A DNA stretch of 64,000 nucleotides from positions 682,001 through 746,000 of the forward strand of contig NZ_JABMKW010000008.1 in the NCBI RefSeq assembly GCF_013204795.1, written 5' to 3'. Source of the DNA: Pedobacter panaciterrae. Its GTDB lineage: Bacteria; Bacteroidota; Bacteroidia; Sphingobacteriales; Sphingobacteriaceae. Made by a program: the position numbers and the translations under genes. The notes beneath the pieces were generated by a model. It made no database searches and was not told the origin of the DNA. It worked only from the letters and a program-made list of their open reading frames with translations. The stretch's first letter is position 1. Each line of letters begins with the position of its first letter. Below, in pieces: positions 55,000 through 64,000 of the stretch.

Positions 55000-56736
55000 A
55001 TGTATCTTTCAAAAATGGTAATGATCATTATAAAAAAAACATTTACTACAGGTGTATTCCTACTACTGCTGTCTGCCCAATGCTTCGGTCAGAAATTTCG
55101 TCCCAAAAAACTAGAAGAAACATTATCTATAGCCGTAAAAAAAGCATATGGTGCTAGTGTAAGGATATGGGGTTATGATACATTGAAAAAGGTGCAGACT
55201 AGTGCTCAGTTTACGGGTGTAGTGGTTACTGCCCAAGGCCATATTCTAACAGCGGCACATGTGAATCAACCTGATAATACTTATTTAATCATGTTCCCTA
55301 ATGGGAAATCGCATGTCGCACGCGGGCTCGGTGAAATTGAATTTACGGAGAATAAGATGTTTCCCGATGTAGCACTCATGAAAATCATCGAAGCTGGTGC
55401 CTGGCCTTATGCCGAAATGGGCTGGTCATCTTCCCTAAAGATAGATGAACCTTGTTTAAGTATCGCTTACCCGGAAACACTAAATCAAACACTGCCAACC
55501 CTTAGGTTTGGCCGAATCACGGATCTGAAAAATCAGTTTGGGTTTATTCAATCAACTTGCGTCATGGAGCCGGGGGATTCAGGGGGTCCGCTGTTTGATC
55601 ATTTTGGACGGGTTGTTGCGTTACACAGTGCAATTGGAACCGATGAAGATGAAAATTATGAGATCCCTATCGATCTTTACCGGAAATACTGGACAGCCTT
55701 AAATGTCTCCAAAACTTACGGTGCACTCCCTTCAAATGAGGATGCTGTTGGCAATGATCCGCTTCAATCGGCAATTCTGAGTATTTCTGCCCTCCAAGAT
55801 CAACAGGGTAGTTTTTCTACCCTGACTACAGAGCTAAAGGAGAGTTGTTTAGGTATTAGCAGTACGGTACATGGCAAAACACAAAAAATTAATGGAACTC
55901 TAATCTCCCTGACTGCAAGATCAGCCGTTGGTAACAATGTCATCAATAGTCTTGTGATCAGTAAGAGTTCCTTAATTGGCGAAGATCCGGTTGTATTTAC
56001 TGCGAATAAATCCTTTGCGCTTAAAGTCATTTTGCGTGATCCTGAAAACGACCTTGTGCTGCTGCAACCGATAGGTTCAATTCAGGGCGGTATACAATTA
56101 AAACAGTTTAACCGGGATAGCTTATCCTTTCAAAGACTGGGTAAATTTCTGATTTCACCGCTACCAGATCGCCCTGATCAGGTCAGTGTAATCGGGAGTA
56201 TGTATTTTAATGCCCCAAAAAGGTTTAGCATTGGATATTTAGGGGCTATGGCTACATTCAAAGATAGCAACATTGTGATTACTGCAGTCCAGGCAGGTTC
56301 TCCGGCCGGAATAAGTGGGATAGCCGTAGGTGATCGGGTTCTAAGCATCAATGATATGGCGATCAATAAGCCCGAAGACTATGGAGCCGAGTTGATGAAG
56401 TTCTGGCCGTTTGATTCACTTACCTTTAAGATAAAACGATTAGATCAACTCTATTTCAAAAACCTGACTTTGGATGTATTCAAATCGCCTTTATCAACGC
56501 ATCCAGCAGAACTGTTTAATGGAGGTAAAAGCATCAGACGCGATGGGTTTACGCAGGTGTTTAGTCATGATGGCAGGGTCAAGCCCGAGGAATGTGGCGG
56601 TCCTGTTTTTGACCTTAAGAATCGTTTCTGTGGCATTAATATAGCGCGTTCCAGCAGGACAACTACACTGGTTGTTCCGACCGAGGTATTACTGCGTTTA
56701 ATTGAACGTTATCAAAGCAGTCTGCCAACACGATAA
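55000..56736 (+). CDS. Tandem S1 protease, PDZ inside a degenerate second domain
   Basis: This 578-residue exported protein has an active-looking trypsin-like domain: His87 (TAAHV), Asp123 (PDVALM) and Ser194 (GDSGGP). A second S1-type fold follows (~270-570), with DPENDLVLL but EECGGP at ~530-535, so Ser is Cys532. Between its two halves a PDZ domain (~425-500; GSPAGISGIAVGDRVLSIND) is inserted. The first domain is like HtrA/DegP proteases; the second is probably a pseudoprotease. It may cut or guard peptides in the periplasm. It follows the SusC/D operon terminator, so is separately transcribed or read through. Confidence 0.85.
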   Translation: MYLSKMVMIIIKKTFTTGVFLLLLSAQCFGQKFRPKKLEETLSIAVKKAYGASVRIWGYDTLKKVQTSAQFTGVVVTAQGHILTAAHVNQPDNTYLIMFPNGKSHVARGLGEIEFTENKMFPDVALMKIIEAGAWPYAEMGWSSSLKIDEPCLSIAYPETLNQTLPTLRFGRITDLKNQFGFIQSTCVMEPGDSGGPLFDHFGRVVALHSAIGTDEDENYEIPIDLYRKYWTALNVSKTYGALPSNEDAVGNDPLQSAILSISALQDQQGSFSTLTTELKESCLGISSTVHGKTQKINGTLISLTARSAVGNNVINSLVISKSSLIGEDPVVFTANKSFALKVILRDPENDLVLLQPIGSIQGGIQLKQFNRDSLSFQRLGKFLISPLPDRPDQVSVIGSMYFNAPKRFSIGYLGAMATFKDSNIVITAVQAGSPAGISGIAVGDRVLSINDMAINKPEDYGAELMKFWPFDSLTFKIKRLDQLYFKNLTLDVFKSPLSTHPAELFNGGKSIRRDGFTQVFSHDGRVKPEECGGPVFDLKNRFCGINIARSSRTTTLVVPTEVLLRLIERYQSSLPTR

Positions 56737-56772
56737 CTTCATAAGTCAATGCATCATCTACTGAAGTAAAAA

Positions 56773-56970
56773 ATGCGACTATTTACCCACTATTGGTACG
56801 GCAAGCGGCTAAGTGTAAGCCACCGGGAGAGCAATATTGCTTCCAAAGCCGCTAACCAACATTTTGGCTTTCGATACAGCCATCGAGAAGCATGTAATTG
56901 TCTTGATGGAACTACTGAAGATGTACTTTACTATGTACTTGACTTGCCGAAAGGTCAAATCAATGAGTAA
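56773..56970 (+). CDS. Small hypothetical protein
   Basis: This 65-residue frame begins MRLFTHYWYGKRLSVSHRES, is rich in His, Tyr and basic residues in its first half, and has no signal or membrane helix. No family was recognised. It starts 36 nt after the protease. Coding status is uncertain. Confidence 0.3.
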   Translation: MRLFTHYWYGKRLSVSHRESNIASKAANQHFGFRYSHREACNCLDGTTEDVLYYVLDLPKGQINE

Positions 56971-57034
56971 GATATGTCGTCCGTTGTTAAATAAATGATA
57001 ATTTAATATTATTTAAATCATGTAATTTTATTGC

Positions 57035-57274
57035 ATGAAATTCTCTGTATATGTAATTTATGAACTGCTGATGAGAGCCCAAGAATTTGATCCGGGAATA
57101 GGTGAATATCAGTCATATAGAAAAATAAATGCAGGTATTTCAGTGATTACTACCGGGGGTGCTTTTGATATGCCTGCTTATCTTTTAGACAGGCAGTTCA
57201 ATAATCCTGCTTTGGTCACCAGGGATGATATTTTAGGCCTTTTATCGACTTACAAGCCAAAACAACGCTTTTAA
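57035..57274 (+). CDS. Small hypothetical protein
   Basis: This 79-residue frame, MKFSVYVIYELLMRAQEFDP, has a mixed pattern with YQSYRKINAGISVITTGGAF and a charged end (YKPKQRF). No family was recognised and no motif suggests function. It lies alone between the protease and second sigma gene. Confidence 0.35.
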   Translation: MKFSVYVIYELLMRAQEFDPGIGEYQSYRKINAGISVITTGGAFDMPAYLLDRQFNNPALVTRDDILGLLSTYKPKQRF

Positions 57275-57404
57275 ATAAAGGTTGAATGTCTTTTGAGATG
57301 CATCTCTTAACAAGATCCGAAGAACAATATTACAATTAACATTATGGTAATGCAGGAGGCTTTTTAAACATTTAGTTTTGCTGAATGAATTATTTGTTCA
57401 GCGA

Positions 57405-57998
57405 ATGATAAAAGATTACCACAAGCTATCCGACCACTTGCTACTTGAAGAATGTCGCCTGAACAACCTGAGGGCATATGATCAGTTGTTTGAACGGTAT
57501 TTTGGTAAACTCTACCAGTTCTCCTTGAACTACGTTAAAAATTCCGCCGTGGCCGAAGAGTTGGTTATGGACCTGATGTTCAACATCTGGAAAAAAAGGA
57601 TGGATTTGGAGGTTACCGGAGAATTCAGTGCCTACTTGTTTACAGCAATGAAAAATGTGATGTTCAATCATCTCCGTAAAAAGGAGCTGCTCACTGCAGA
57701 CATTAGTTTTTTGCCAGAGCAGGCGGCTACTGTTAGCCATTCAGCAGACCATCGTCTTCAGTACAAGGAATTGGAACAGGTATACCAGCTGAAACTAAGC
57801 CAGCTAAGCCCGCAGCGAAGGAAAATCTTTAAACTAAGTCGTGAAGAACAAATGACTTATCCGCAAATTGCAGAAAGCATGAACCTTTCTGTAAATACAA
57901 TCAAGACCCAGATGCTGGTTTCGCTCAAATATCTGCGGGAGAGTCTTAAAGAACACATCGATATCACGATCCTACTAACTGTTATTTTCTTTTTTTAA
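57405..57998 (+). CDS. ECF sigma factor, second
   Basis: I use the ATG at 57405 (197 residues); a TTG nine codons earlier is possible. Region 2 has YDQLFERYFGKLYQFSLNYV and AEELVMDLMFNIWKKR, and region 4 has LSPQRRKIFKLSREEQ and IAESMNLSVNTIKTQM. It is followed after 67 bp by its FecR and then a TonB receptor. The hydrophobic C-terminal end (TILLTVIFFF) is longer than usual and could dock to the membrane. Confidence 0.92.
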   Translation: MIKDYHKLSDHLLLEECRLNNLRAYDQLFERYFGKLYQFSLNYVKNSAVAEELVMDLMFNIWKKRMDLEVTGEFSAYLFTAMKNVMFNHLRKKELLTADISFLPEQAATVSHSADHRLQYKELEQVYQLKLSQLSPQRRKIFKLSREEQMTYPQIAESMNLSVNTIKTQMLVSLKYLRESLKEHIDITILLTVIFFF

Positions 57999-58065
57999 TT
58001 TTTTTTTCATTTCCGCTCACCCTGCCTAACGTTTATCGGTGTCTTGTAGGTGAAGGATAGATACA

Positions 58066-59100
58066 ATGAATTTAAAAATAGATAAGGCCCTCATTAAAAA
58101 ATACCTTGCCGGCCTCTGTAATAAGGAGGAATTAAAATTAGTGAGAGACTTTCTTAAGCAGGAGAATGCTCAGCAACTGTTTGATGAAGTATGGAATGAA
58201 CAATGGGTAAATGAAACTAATGCCAATGATACAAACCACCATTCGCAGCAGATGGCTGACTGGAAAAGAAAAATACATCAGCGGATCAATGAAGAATCTC
58301 TAAACTCAGAAATAACCGTTGCAAAAAATACTCCTATTCCATTTATTAAAAGAATTACGAACTGGCAATACGCAGCAATCTGGGTAACATTATTTATTGG
58401 GGCCGGACTTTGGGTTATTACATCCAAAAGAAGCAATGAGTCATTAGTGATTGCTTATGTAGAAAAACATAACCCTAGCGGACGCAGAACGATTATAACG
58501 CTGCCTGACAGCTCACAGGTTTATCTTGGGCCTGAGAGTAAATTGCGTTATGCAGAAAAATTTAATGGAAGTACCAGAGAAATAAATCTGGAAGGAGAAG
58601 CCTTTTTCGAGGTTACTAAAAATCCAAAGAAACCATTCATTATCCATACCGGAATAATCACAACCAAGGTATTAGGTACTTCTTTTAAAGTAGATGCATT
58701 TATTAATAAGCCGGTTACTGTTTCTGTAAGTACAGGTAAGGTTAGCGTGGATAGGCATGCCACTAACAAAACAGAATCAATTGCCATATTGATGCCCGGG
58801 CAAACCGTAACATGGAATGAAACTGATCATATAAAAACATTAGGCTCTGTAGTGGTTAAGGATATCAGCGGATGGAAAGATGGACGTTTGGTGTTTAATA
58901 AAGTCCCTCTATCAGAAATCGCAAATATTCTGGAGCGGTGGTATGACGTGGAAATCAGTTTTAAAAATAAAAAAAACGCTTCAAAGTTGTTAAAAGTCAA
59001 CCTGACGGCAAATGTACCTATCAATACCTTAATGAAGATTTTAAGTGTCTCGGGACAATTTAAATATCATATTCAAGGCAATCACATTACTATTAATTAA
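58066..59100 (+). CDS. FecR-family anti-sigma factor, second
   Basis: This 344-residue protein has a cytoplasmic helical domain (~1-95), one membrane helix (AAIWVTLFIGAGLWVIT, ~103-121) and the periplasmic FecR domain (PDSSQVYLGPESKLRY, then NLEGEAFFEVTK). The C-terminal LERWYDVEISF segment is typical. It regulates the preceding sigma factor and is likely contacted by the STN domain of the receptor that follows. Shorter than the first FecR by ~45 residues. Confidence 0.9.
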   Translation: MNLKIDKALIKKYLAGLCNKEELKLVRDFLKQENAQQLFDEVWNEQWVNETNANDTNHHSQQMADWKRKIHQRINEESLNSEITVAKNTPIPFIKRITNWQYAAIWVTLFIGAGLWVITSKRSNESLVIAYVEKHNPSGRRTIITLPDSSQVYLGPESKLRYAEKFNGSTREINLEGEAFFEVTKNPKKPFIIHTGIITTKVLGTSFKVDAFINKPVTVSVSTGKVSVDRHATNKTESIAILMPGQTVTWNETDHIKTLGSVVVKDISGWKDGRLVFNKVPLSEIANILERWYDVEISFKNKKNASKLLKVNLTANVPINTLMKILSVSGQFKYHIQGNHITIN

Positions 59101-59255
59101 TCGGAAAGGACAAGATATGTAACACCTGGACTTAAAAAAAGAAACGCCCTCCCGCTAAGGAGGACGCAAAAATCATCAACGAGCTGGTTGTTTTCGAAGA
59201 CGCATCAGCCCAGAGATAAATATTAACAGATATCCGCCACTGGCGAAAACCCGTA

Positions 59256-62200
59256 ATGATCAAAAATATGCAAAAAGGATTACATCTGCGTTCTTCTTTT
59301 CGATTTATTAGCATGTTATTAAAAGGTGCTATTATCATCAGAAAGAAGTTTAGCAAGATGGCTAATAACAATCTGGTAACAGATAAAATTTATTTCTTTA
59401 TGAAATGCTCGTTCCTTCTGATCGCTGTCAACCTCACATTTATTGGAGTGCTATTTGCCAGCTCTGTTCGCAGTCAGAATTTGAATCAGAAAATTAAGCT
59501 TAAGCTGGAAAATGCAAGTGTCGAAAATTGTTTAAGTACAATAGAAAAGCAATCGAACATACAGATCAATGCCCAGGTAAGCCTGCTAAATAAAATCACA
59601 AAAAAAATAAGCATAGATGCTACTGAGATTACTGTGGCCGATGCGCTGGCTAAAGTTTTAAACAATACTAATCTGGAGTATAAAGTAATTGAGGGTTATG
59701 TTGTAATTACTAAAAAACCAGTCCCCATAATTATCTCAGGAACGATTGTAGATGAGAAAACTGGTGAAACACTAATTGGCGTAGGTATTCGCATTAAAAC
59801 AATGGGTGGTGGCGCATCTACTGATATGAATGGTAAGTTCCGTATTACCGTACCTGAGGGCGGAGCGATACTTGTGATTTCTTACATCGGTTATCAGAGT
59901 AGAGAAATTAAGGTTGATGCGAATACTAAAGAGTTGAGAATTTTACTGAAATCATCCTCTACCCAATTGGGCGAGGTAACTGTTCAGGCCCGTAGGAAGA
60001 CAAATACAGAGGTGGCGGTGCTCGACGAGCGTAAAAAAGCGGCTATTGTACAAGATGCCATATCTGCAGTTCAGATAGAACGGACAGCAAGTATTACTAC
60101 AACACAGGCGCTGCAGAGAGTGCCTGGGGTTACAGTAACTGATGATAAATATGTAGCTATCCGTGGTTTGGGAGACAGGAGTGTAGTTGGCCAGTTGAAT
60201 GGCGTACGCTTAGCTTCGTCAGATCCTGACAGAAGTTCAATTCCTTTCGATCTGGTACCCGCCTCTCTTTTAGATAATGTTACCATTTATAAAACAGTTA
60301 CACCTGATAAACCTGCAGATGCAGCAGCAGGTATTGTAGAATTGAAAACCAAGTCTGTGCCCGATAGCATGGTGGTGAATGTAATTATTCAATCTGGTTT
60401 TAACTCAAATATCGGGATAGGGGGACAGTATAATAGTTTTTTCAATAGCGATATGGGCTTTTTGGGGGATAAGATCAATAACAAGAATTTGTCTGCTGAT
60501 TTCTTAAACCTGGCCACAAAGTATAAAGGTGGGGTAAACCAGATCCAGAATATGATTTCGAACAGCGGGTACAGTCCCGCGGCAAAGCAGGAAGTTGGTC
60601 GTATTAACGGGATAATGCAGGGCTTTGATCCTGTGCTGACTACCAAATATAAACAGGCTCCATTAAATCAGTTATACTCTGCAACTTTTGGTAATAGTTA
60701 TACCTTGTTTAAAAAGCATAAACTGGGTATTATAGCTGGCGGTAACTATTATCGCCGTACCACAGATATTTCGGGTGGTGATATTCAGCAATACAGTATT
60801 TATCAGGGTGTGGTAACCGGAAACCCGCAGGTAAGCAGTCCAAGAAATATTCCAAATTACATTACTCCGAACAATCTTTACATGGGCCGGTACCAGACCT
60901 ATAAGGAAAATACAGGTAACGAAACACTTAATTATGGTGTTTTGGGTGGTTTAACTTATCGCTTCGATACCCGAAATGAAATTAGCATGCAGTATCTGGG
61001 TAGCTGGGGAGGTGAAACACAAGCCACCAATATGAATGGGAGTTACGAATATACCGGGTTGCCAGGAGAAGTGAAAAGTACCATTTATTCTTTAAAACAG
61101 AGTTATCGTACACTAAATACCTTTAACCTTCAGGGAGAGCATAAGTTTTTGGAATCAGACTACTCGCCTAAATTAAGTTACAACATTTCCTCTTCTAAGG
61201 CTGGTCAGAATGATCCTGATTACCGGTTTGTAACCCTGGCAGATTATACACCACGTAACGGCGGGTATTATGGTAGCCCTACCACCGGCAATGGTAACAC
61301 CATTCCGGACCAGGTATACAGTTCGCATTTATATGCACTTTCTTCTGGTTATGTTAACGGCTTTGGTGCTTATGGAATTATTCAGGCAGAGCCCAATGGT
61401 CGGCGTTACAGAAACCTGGACGAGACCAATTATAACTATAAGGCAGATTTAACAGTGCCGTTTAAATTATTCGGGCAAAAGCAGGAGCTAAAAACCGGGG
61501 TAAATTACCTGAACCGCGACCGTGTATTTACAGAGAATGTGTTGTTCTTACCGGGCTCTAATTTTTCTTCCAATAAATCGTTGCCATTGTATACGGTTTC
61601 CGGAAACCTCGATCGTTTGGTGAGTAATGAGATTATTGGAATCCATGCACCAACTGCAGGTATGGGCGAAGGCGCAAGCCCGGTAGGAGGATTCTTATAC
61701 AACAGCCAGAAATCACCAAACAACTATACCGGTTTTTTTGAGACCAAAGCGGCTTACGCCATGCTGGATTTAAAATTGACCAAAGATTTAAGGTTAACCG
61801 GTGGTGTTCGTTTCGAATCTACCAATATCCAGTCGGCGGTAGATACCTCTGGTGTATTCCTTGATCCGGCTTTAACCGCACCGGGCACCAATATTCCGCT
61901 TACTTTAATGAGCCCTAACTCCGTTTATAAACCTGGTTATAAGCCTTACTACTCTTTGAACACCACTTATAATTTTAGGGAAAATATGAACTTCAGGGCT
62001 GGCTTTAATACGACACTGGCCAGACCCGAATTAAGGGAAATCACCAATGTATTTGAATTTGATGCTTTCCAAATGGGACTGGTTGTCGGGAATCCAAAAC
62101 TGATCAATCAGACTACTCAAAACCTGGATTTTAGGTGGGAATGGTTCCCTAATAGTGGAGAGGTTATCGCTGTCTCCTTATTTGGTAAACGGATTGAAAA

Positions 62201-62828
62201 TCAGTTGTATAAGGTCTTTAGCTTAAAAACCAGTGGTTTAGCAGCAACATATCCTGAATATCCAACCATCAGATTTGAAAATGATCCAAACGTGGGTAAA
62301 GTATGGGGAGTAGAATTCGAGATTGTAAAAGACCTGGGAAGGATGTGGGACCCGCTCCGCAACTTCTTTGCAGGAACTAACCTTTTACTGGCACAAAGTG
62401 ATATCAAAAAATCACCGGAAAGATTGGAAGCCAACAGGTCTTTGGACAGGCATACGCCAGATAACAGCCCTTTGTTTGAGCAAGCCCCCTTCTCTATTAA
62501 CGGTTGGATAAATTACGACAATAAGAAATTAGGTACCAGCCTTACCGGAACATTTAATATGGTTGGCGAGCGTTTGATACAGATTAATTTAACCGGGGAG
62601 CCCGATCTGTATACCCGCCCGGTGCCTATGCTGGATTTTGTGTTCAGTCAACGTGTAACTAAGCGTGTTATTTTTAAGGGATATGCTAAAAACATATTAA
62701 ATCCTGCAATTGAAACCGTTTATGCCAACCCAGGTACCGGTGGTAAATGGTACGGAAATAAATACCTGAACCGCAGTTATAAACGTGGGGGAGAATTTAT
62801 GATGGGGTTCACTTATAATTTGTATTAA
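59256..62828 (+). CDS. STN-containing TonB-dependent receptor
   Basis: This 1190-residue frame may truly begin at the ATG at 59358 or 59400, close to the signal sequence SFLLIAVNLTFIGVLFASS. An STN domain (VENCLSTIEKQSNIQINAQV), a carboxypeptidase-like repeat (GTIVDEKTGETLIGVGIRI), a plug (TTTQALQRVPGVTVTDDKYV, then AIRGLGDRSV) and a barrel ending MMGFTYNLY are clear. The plug is of the FecA/CirA-like class rather than SusC type, and no SusD follows. It is followed directly by a DUF4397-type lipoprotein, a pairing seen in Sphingobacteriaceae. Substrate unknown. Confidence 0.92.
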   Translation: MIKNMQKGLHLRSSFRFISMLLKGAIIIRKKFSKMANNNLVTDKIYFFMKCSFLLIAVNLTFIGVLFASSVRSQNLNQKIKLKLENASVENCLSTIEKQSNIQINAQVSLLNKITKKISIDATEITVADALAKVLNNTNLEYKVIEGYVVITKKPVPIIISGTIVDEKTGETLIGVGIRIKTMGGGASTDMNGKFRITVPEGGAILVISYIGYQSREIKVDANTKELRILLKSSSTQLGEVTVQARRKTNTEVAVLDERKKAAIVQDAISAVQIERTASITTTQALQRVPGVTVTDDKYVAIRGLGDRSVVGQLNGVRLASSDPDRSSIPFDLVPASLLDNVTIYKTVTPDKPADAAAGIVELKTKSVPDSMVVNVIIQSGFNSNIGIGGQYNSFFNSDMGFLGDKINNKNLSADFLNLATKYKGGVNQIQNMISNSGYSPAAKQEVGRINGIMQGFDPVLTTKYKQAPLNQLYSATFGNSYTLFKKHKLGIIAGGNYYRRTTDISGGDIQQYSIYQGVVTGNPQVSSPRNIPNYITPNNLYMGRYQTYKENTGNETLNYGVLGGLTYRFDTRNEISMQYLGSWGGETQATNMNGSYEYTGLPGEVKSTIYSLKQSYRTLNTFNLQGEHKFLESDYSPKLSYNISSSKAGQNDPDYRFVTLADYTPRNGGYYGSPTTGNGNTIPDQVYSSHLYALSSGYVNGFGAYGIIQAEPNGRRYRNLDETNYNYKADLTVPFKLFGQKQELKTGVNYLNRDRVFTENVLFLPGSNFSSNKSLPLYTVSGNLDRLVSNEIIGIHAPTAGMGEGASPVGGFLYNSQKSPNNYTGFFETKAAYAMLDLKLTKDLRLTGGVRFESTNIQSAVDTSGVFLDPALTAPGTNIPLTLMSPNSVYKPGYKPYYSLNTTYNFRENMNFRAGFNTTLARPELREITNVFEFDAFQMGLVVGNPKLINQTTQNLDFRWEWFPNSGEVIAVSLFGKRIENQLYKVFSLKTSGLAATYPEYPTIRFENDPNVGKVWGVEFEIVKDLGRMWDPLRNFFAGTNLLLAQSDIKKSPERLEANRSLDRHTPDNSPLFEQAPFSINGWINYDNKKLGTSLTGTFNMVGERLIQINLTGEPDLYTRPVPMLDFVFSQRVTKRVIFKGYAKNILNPAIETVYANPGTGGKWYGNKYLNRSYKRGGEFMMGFTYNLY

Positions 62829-62830
62829 AG

Positions 62831-64000
62831 ATGAAGAAATTAACGAAATACACTCAGCAATTGCCATTATTCCTTGGATTTTTGATGTTGCTGGGGCTAG
62901 GTTCCTGTAAAAAGGAAAAGCAGGATTTTGAGTACGATAACAGGCTAATCACAGACGCTCGTAAAAACTCATCACTGCGTATTGTAAACCTGGGGAATTA
63001 CGGTCAGGTGATAATGGATGGTGATACACTGACCAATAACAGGTATGTTTTGCCTACAGATCCAATCTCTACAGTAATACCGGGCACTAAATATTTTCCT
63101 GAAAACGGGGGTAAACTGGGTTCAACATGGAACATTCCTCAATCGCTTTTAAAAAACGGAAAGGCCCGCTTTTTTACCGAAATTGGGGGGTATAATACTC
63201 CGGGTGATAAGCTTACAATCGATCTTCAGGAAGATGCAGCACAGGCTATGGATTATTACCTGCTCGCCACAGAACGTATTGTAGACGGAGAACCTAAATA
63301 TCTAAAAATTCCGCGTGCGGTTTCTCCCCCTTCAGATCCTGCCAAGTTTAAAGTAAGGCTGCTCAATCTTTCTTCGAATATTGAGATAAGTGATATGGAG
63401 AACCTGGTAGGGCCAATGAGCCTTACATGGGCTGATGGCACACCAGTAAGTGGTACGACCAGTAACATCTTGCCGGGGCAATATTCTGATTATATCGAAC
63501 TGCCTTATACTACCGCGCAGCTAAAGGTGTTAACCTCAGCAGGGATTCAGGTGCCAGGTACTACTAAGATGCCGATTTTTCCGGCAACATCAACCCTTAC
63601 CTCTGTCCGTGGCTGGCCTCCTGAGGATACACACCTAACTTTCAGTGCATTTAAAAGCTTTGTGCCAGGAGGGATTTATACCATTGTTATTGCGCCATAT
63701 AATTTTACGATCCCTTATTTAATCGGTAATCCTGGTGAACAGGTTTCAGGATATCAGAATGCCATCATGATCATGAATGATATCAGTGAACCACTGAATG
63801 TAACCTATGCAAGAGTGCAGGCAGTAAATACCCTGGTAGGCATAGACGGGGTTAAAATAACCATGAATGGAAATGTATTGGGTAATGCACTAGCCTATAC
63901 CGAGCATACAGATTATCAGAATTATATAACGGGTAATTATACCATCGAAGCTAAAGATGCAGCTGGAAATGTATTGGCCAGTAATCAGCTGAGGTTAGAT
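62831..64000 (+). CDS. DUF4397-type lipoprotein, partial (runs off the window)
   Basis: From the ATG at 62831 the frame stays open to the last base (390 codons visible). The start has a lipoprotein signal ending LGLGSCKKEKQ. The body is beta-rich with SSLRIVNLGNYGQVIMDGD and later VRLLNLSSNIEISDM, consistent with DUF4397-like repeats. It starts 2 nt after the receptor stop, so they are co-transcribed and probably work together at the surface. The C-terminus is beyond the window. Confidence 0.8.
   Translation, partial: MKKLTKYTQQLPLFLGFLMLLGLGSCKKEKQDFEYDNRLITDARKNSSLRIVNLGNYGQVIMDGDTLTNNRYVLPTDPISTVIPGTKYFPENGGKLGSTWNIPQSLLKNGKARFFTEIGGYNTPGDKLTIDLQEDAAQAMDYYLLATERIVDGEPKYLKIPRAVSPPSDPAKFKVRLLNLSSNIEISDMENLVGPMSLTWADGTPVSGTTSNILPGQYSDYIELPYTTAQLKVLTSAGIQVPGTTKMPIFPATSTLTSVRGWPPEDTHLTFSAFKSFVPGGIYTIVIAPYNFTIPYLIGNPGEQVSGYQNAIMIMNDISEPLNVTYARVQAVNTLVGIDGVKITMNGNVLGNALAYTEHTDYQNYITGNYTIEAKDAAGNVLASNQLRLD

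Noticed and set aside
1..64000. tRNA, rRNA or riboswitch genes
   Set aside because: No cloverleaf, rRNA core or known riboswitch consensus was noticed by eye; a covariance search would be needed to be certain.

Overview
The window reads as chromosomal DNA of a Bacteroidota member of the Sphingobacteriaceae, most likely Pedobacter or a close relative. The evidence is two ECF-sigma/FecR/TonB-receptor signalling sets, a SusC/SusD pair with DUF4843, PKD-like and TlpA partners, a Bacteroidota-type grasp-with-spasm RiPP locus, LytS/LytTR two-component pairs, and a lack of strong Shine-Dalgarno sequences. No rRNA, tRNA or CRISPR array was seen. Family assignments come from reading the translations; no database search was run.

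Left part (1-8.6 kb): a scrambled accessory island. It holds the C-terminal remnant of a tyrosine integrase, a frameshifted AlbA_2-type regulator, two decayed RhuM copies, an intact Fic protein with a regulator-like N-terminus and a 24-bp repeat array upstream, a DUF2625 protein, a small lipoprotein and a DUF4932 metallopeptidase-like protein. A 100-bp inverted repeat (22-122 and 6833-6932) brackets about 6.9 kb of it. A short related motif recurs at 4.8 and 21.2 kb.

8.6-25.9 kb: a secreted GH2 glycosidase, then a long stretch of decay broken by intact genes. Decayed items are a fatty-acid desaturase with three lesions, a PAS-kinase stub, an antisense cold-shock pseudogene, frameshifted small proteins, an AraC-type fragment, a YtxH gene with a nonsense codon, IS110/SusC/glycosidase debris and a serine-recombinase remnant. 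Intact items are four very small acidic proteins, CorA, a response regulator translationally coupled to a 985-residue PAS/GAF histidine kinase, an iron-permease-family protein and a hybrid histidine kinase.

25.9-35 kb: the most distinctive locus, a grasp-with-spasm RiPP operon. Two GG-leader precursor genes are followed by a strong intrinsic-terminator hairpin, then the ATP-grasp ligase, an unannotated 53-codon ORF, a SPASM protein with no radical-SAM motif, a C39-peptidase ABC exporter, an HlyD adaptor, and a LytS-type sensor/LytTR regulator that looks co-transcribed. The precursor leader would be bound and the core modified by the ATP-grasp/SPASM pair, the leader cut after GG by the C39 domain, and the product exported through ABC-HlyD.

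35-44.5 kb: a secreted protein with a duplicated domain, a second histidine kinase/LytTR pair divergent from an internally deleted M16-like protein, a small-membrane-protein/hydroxyacid-dehydrogenase/glycerate-kinase operon, small membrane proteins and an O-methyltransferase.

44.5-64 kb: two cell-surface signalling and uptake units. The first is ECF sigma, FecR, SusC with an STN domain, SusD, DUF4843, PKD-like and TlpA thioredoxin, closed by a perfect 15-bp hairpin and followed by an unusual S1 protease with a PDZ domain inside a second, degenerate protease fold. The second is ECF sigma, FecR, an STN TonB receptor and a DUF4397-type lipoprotein that runs off the end of the window.
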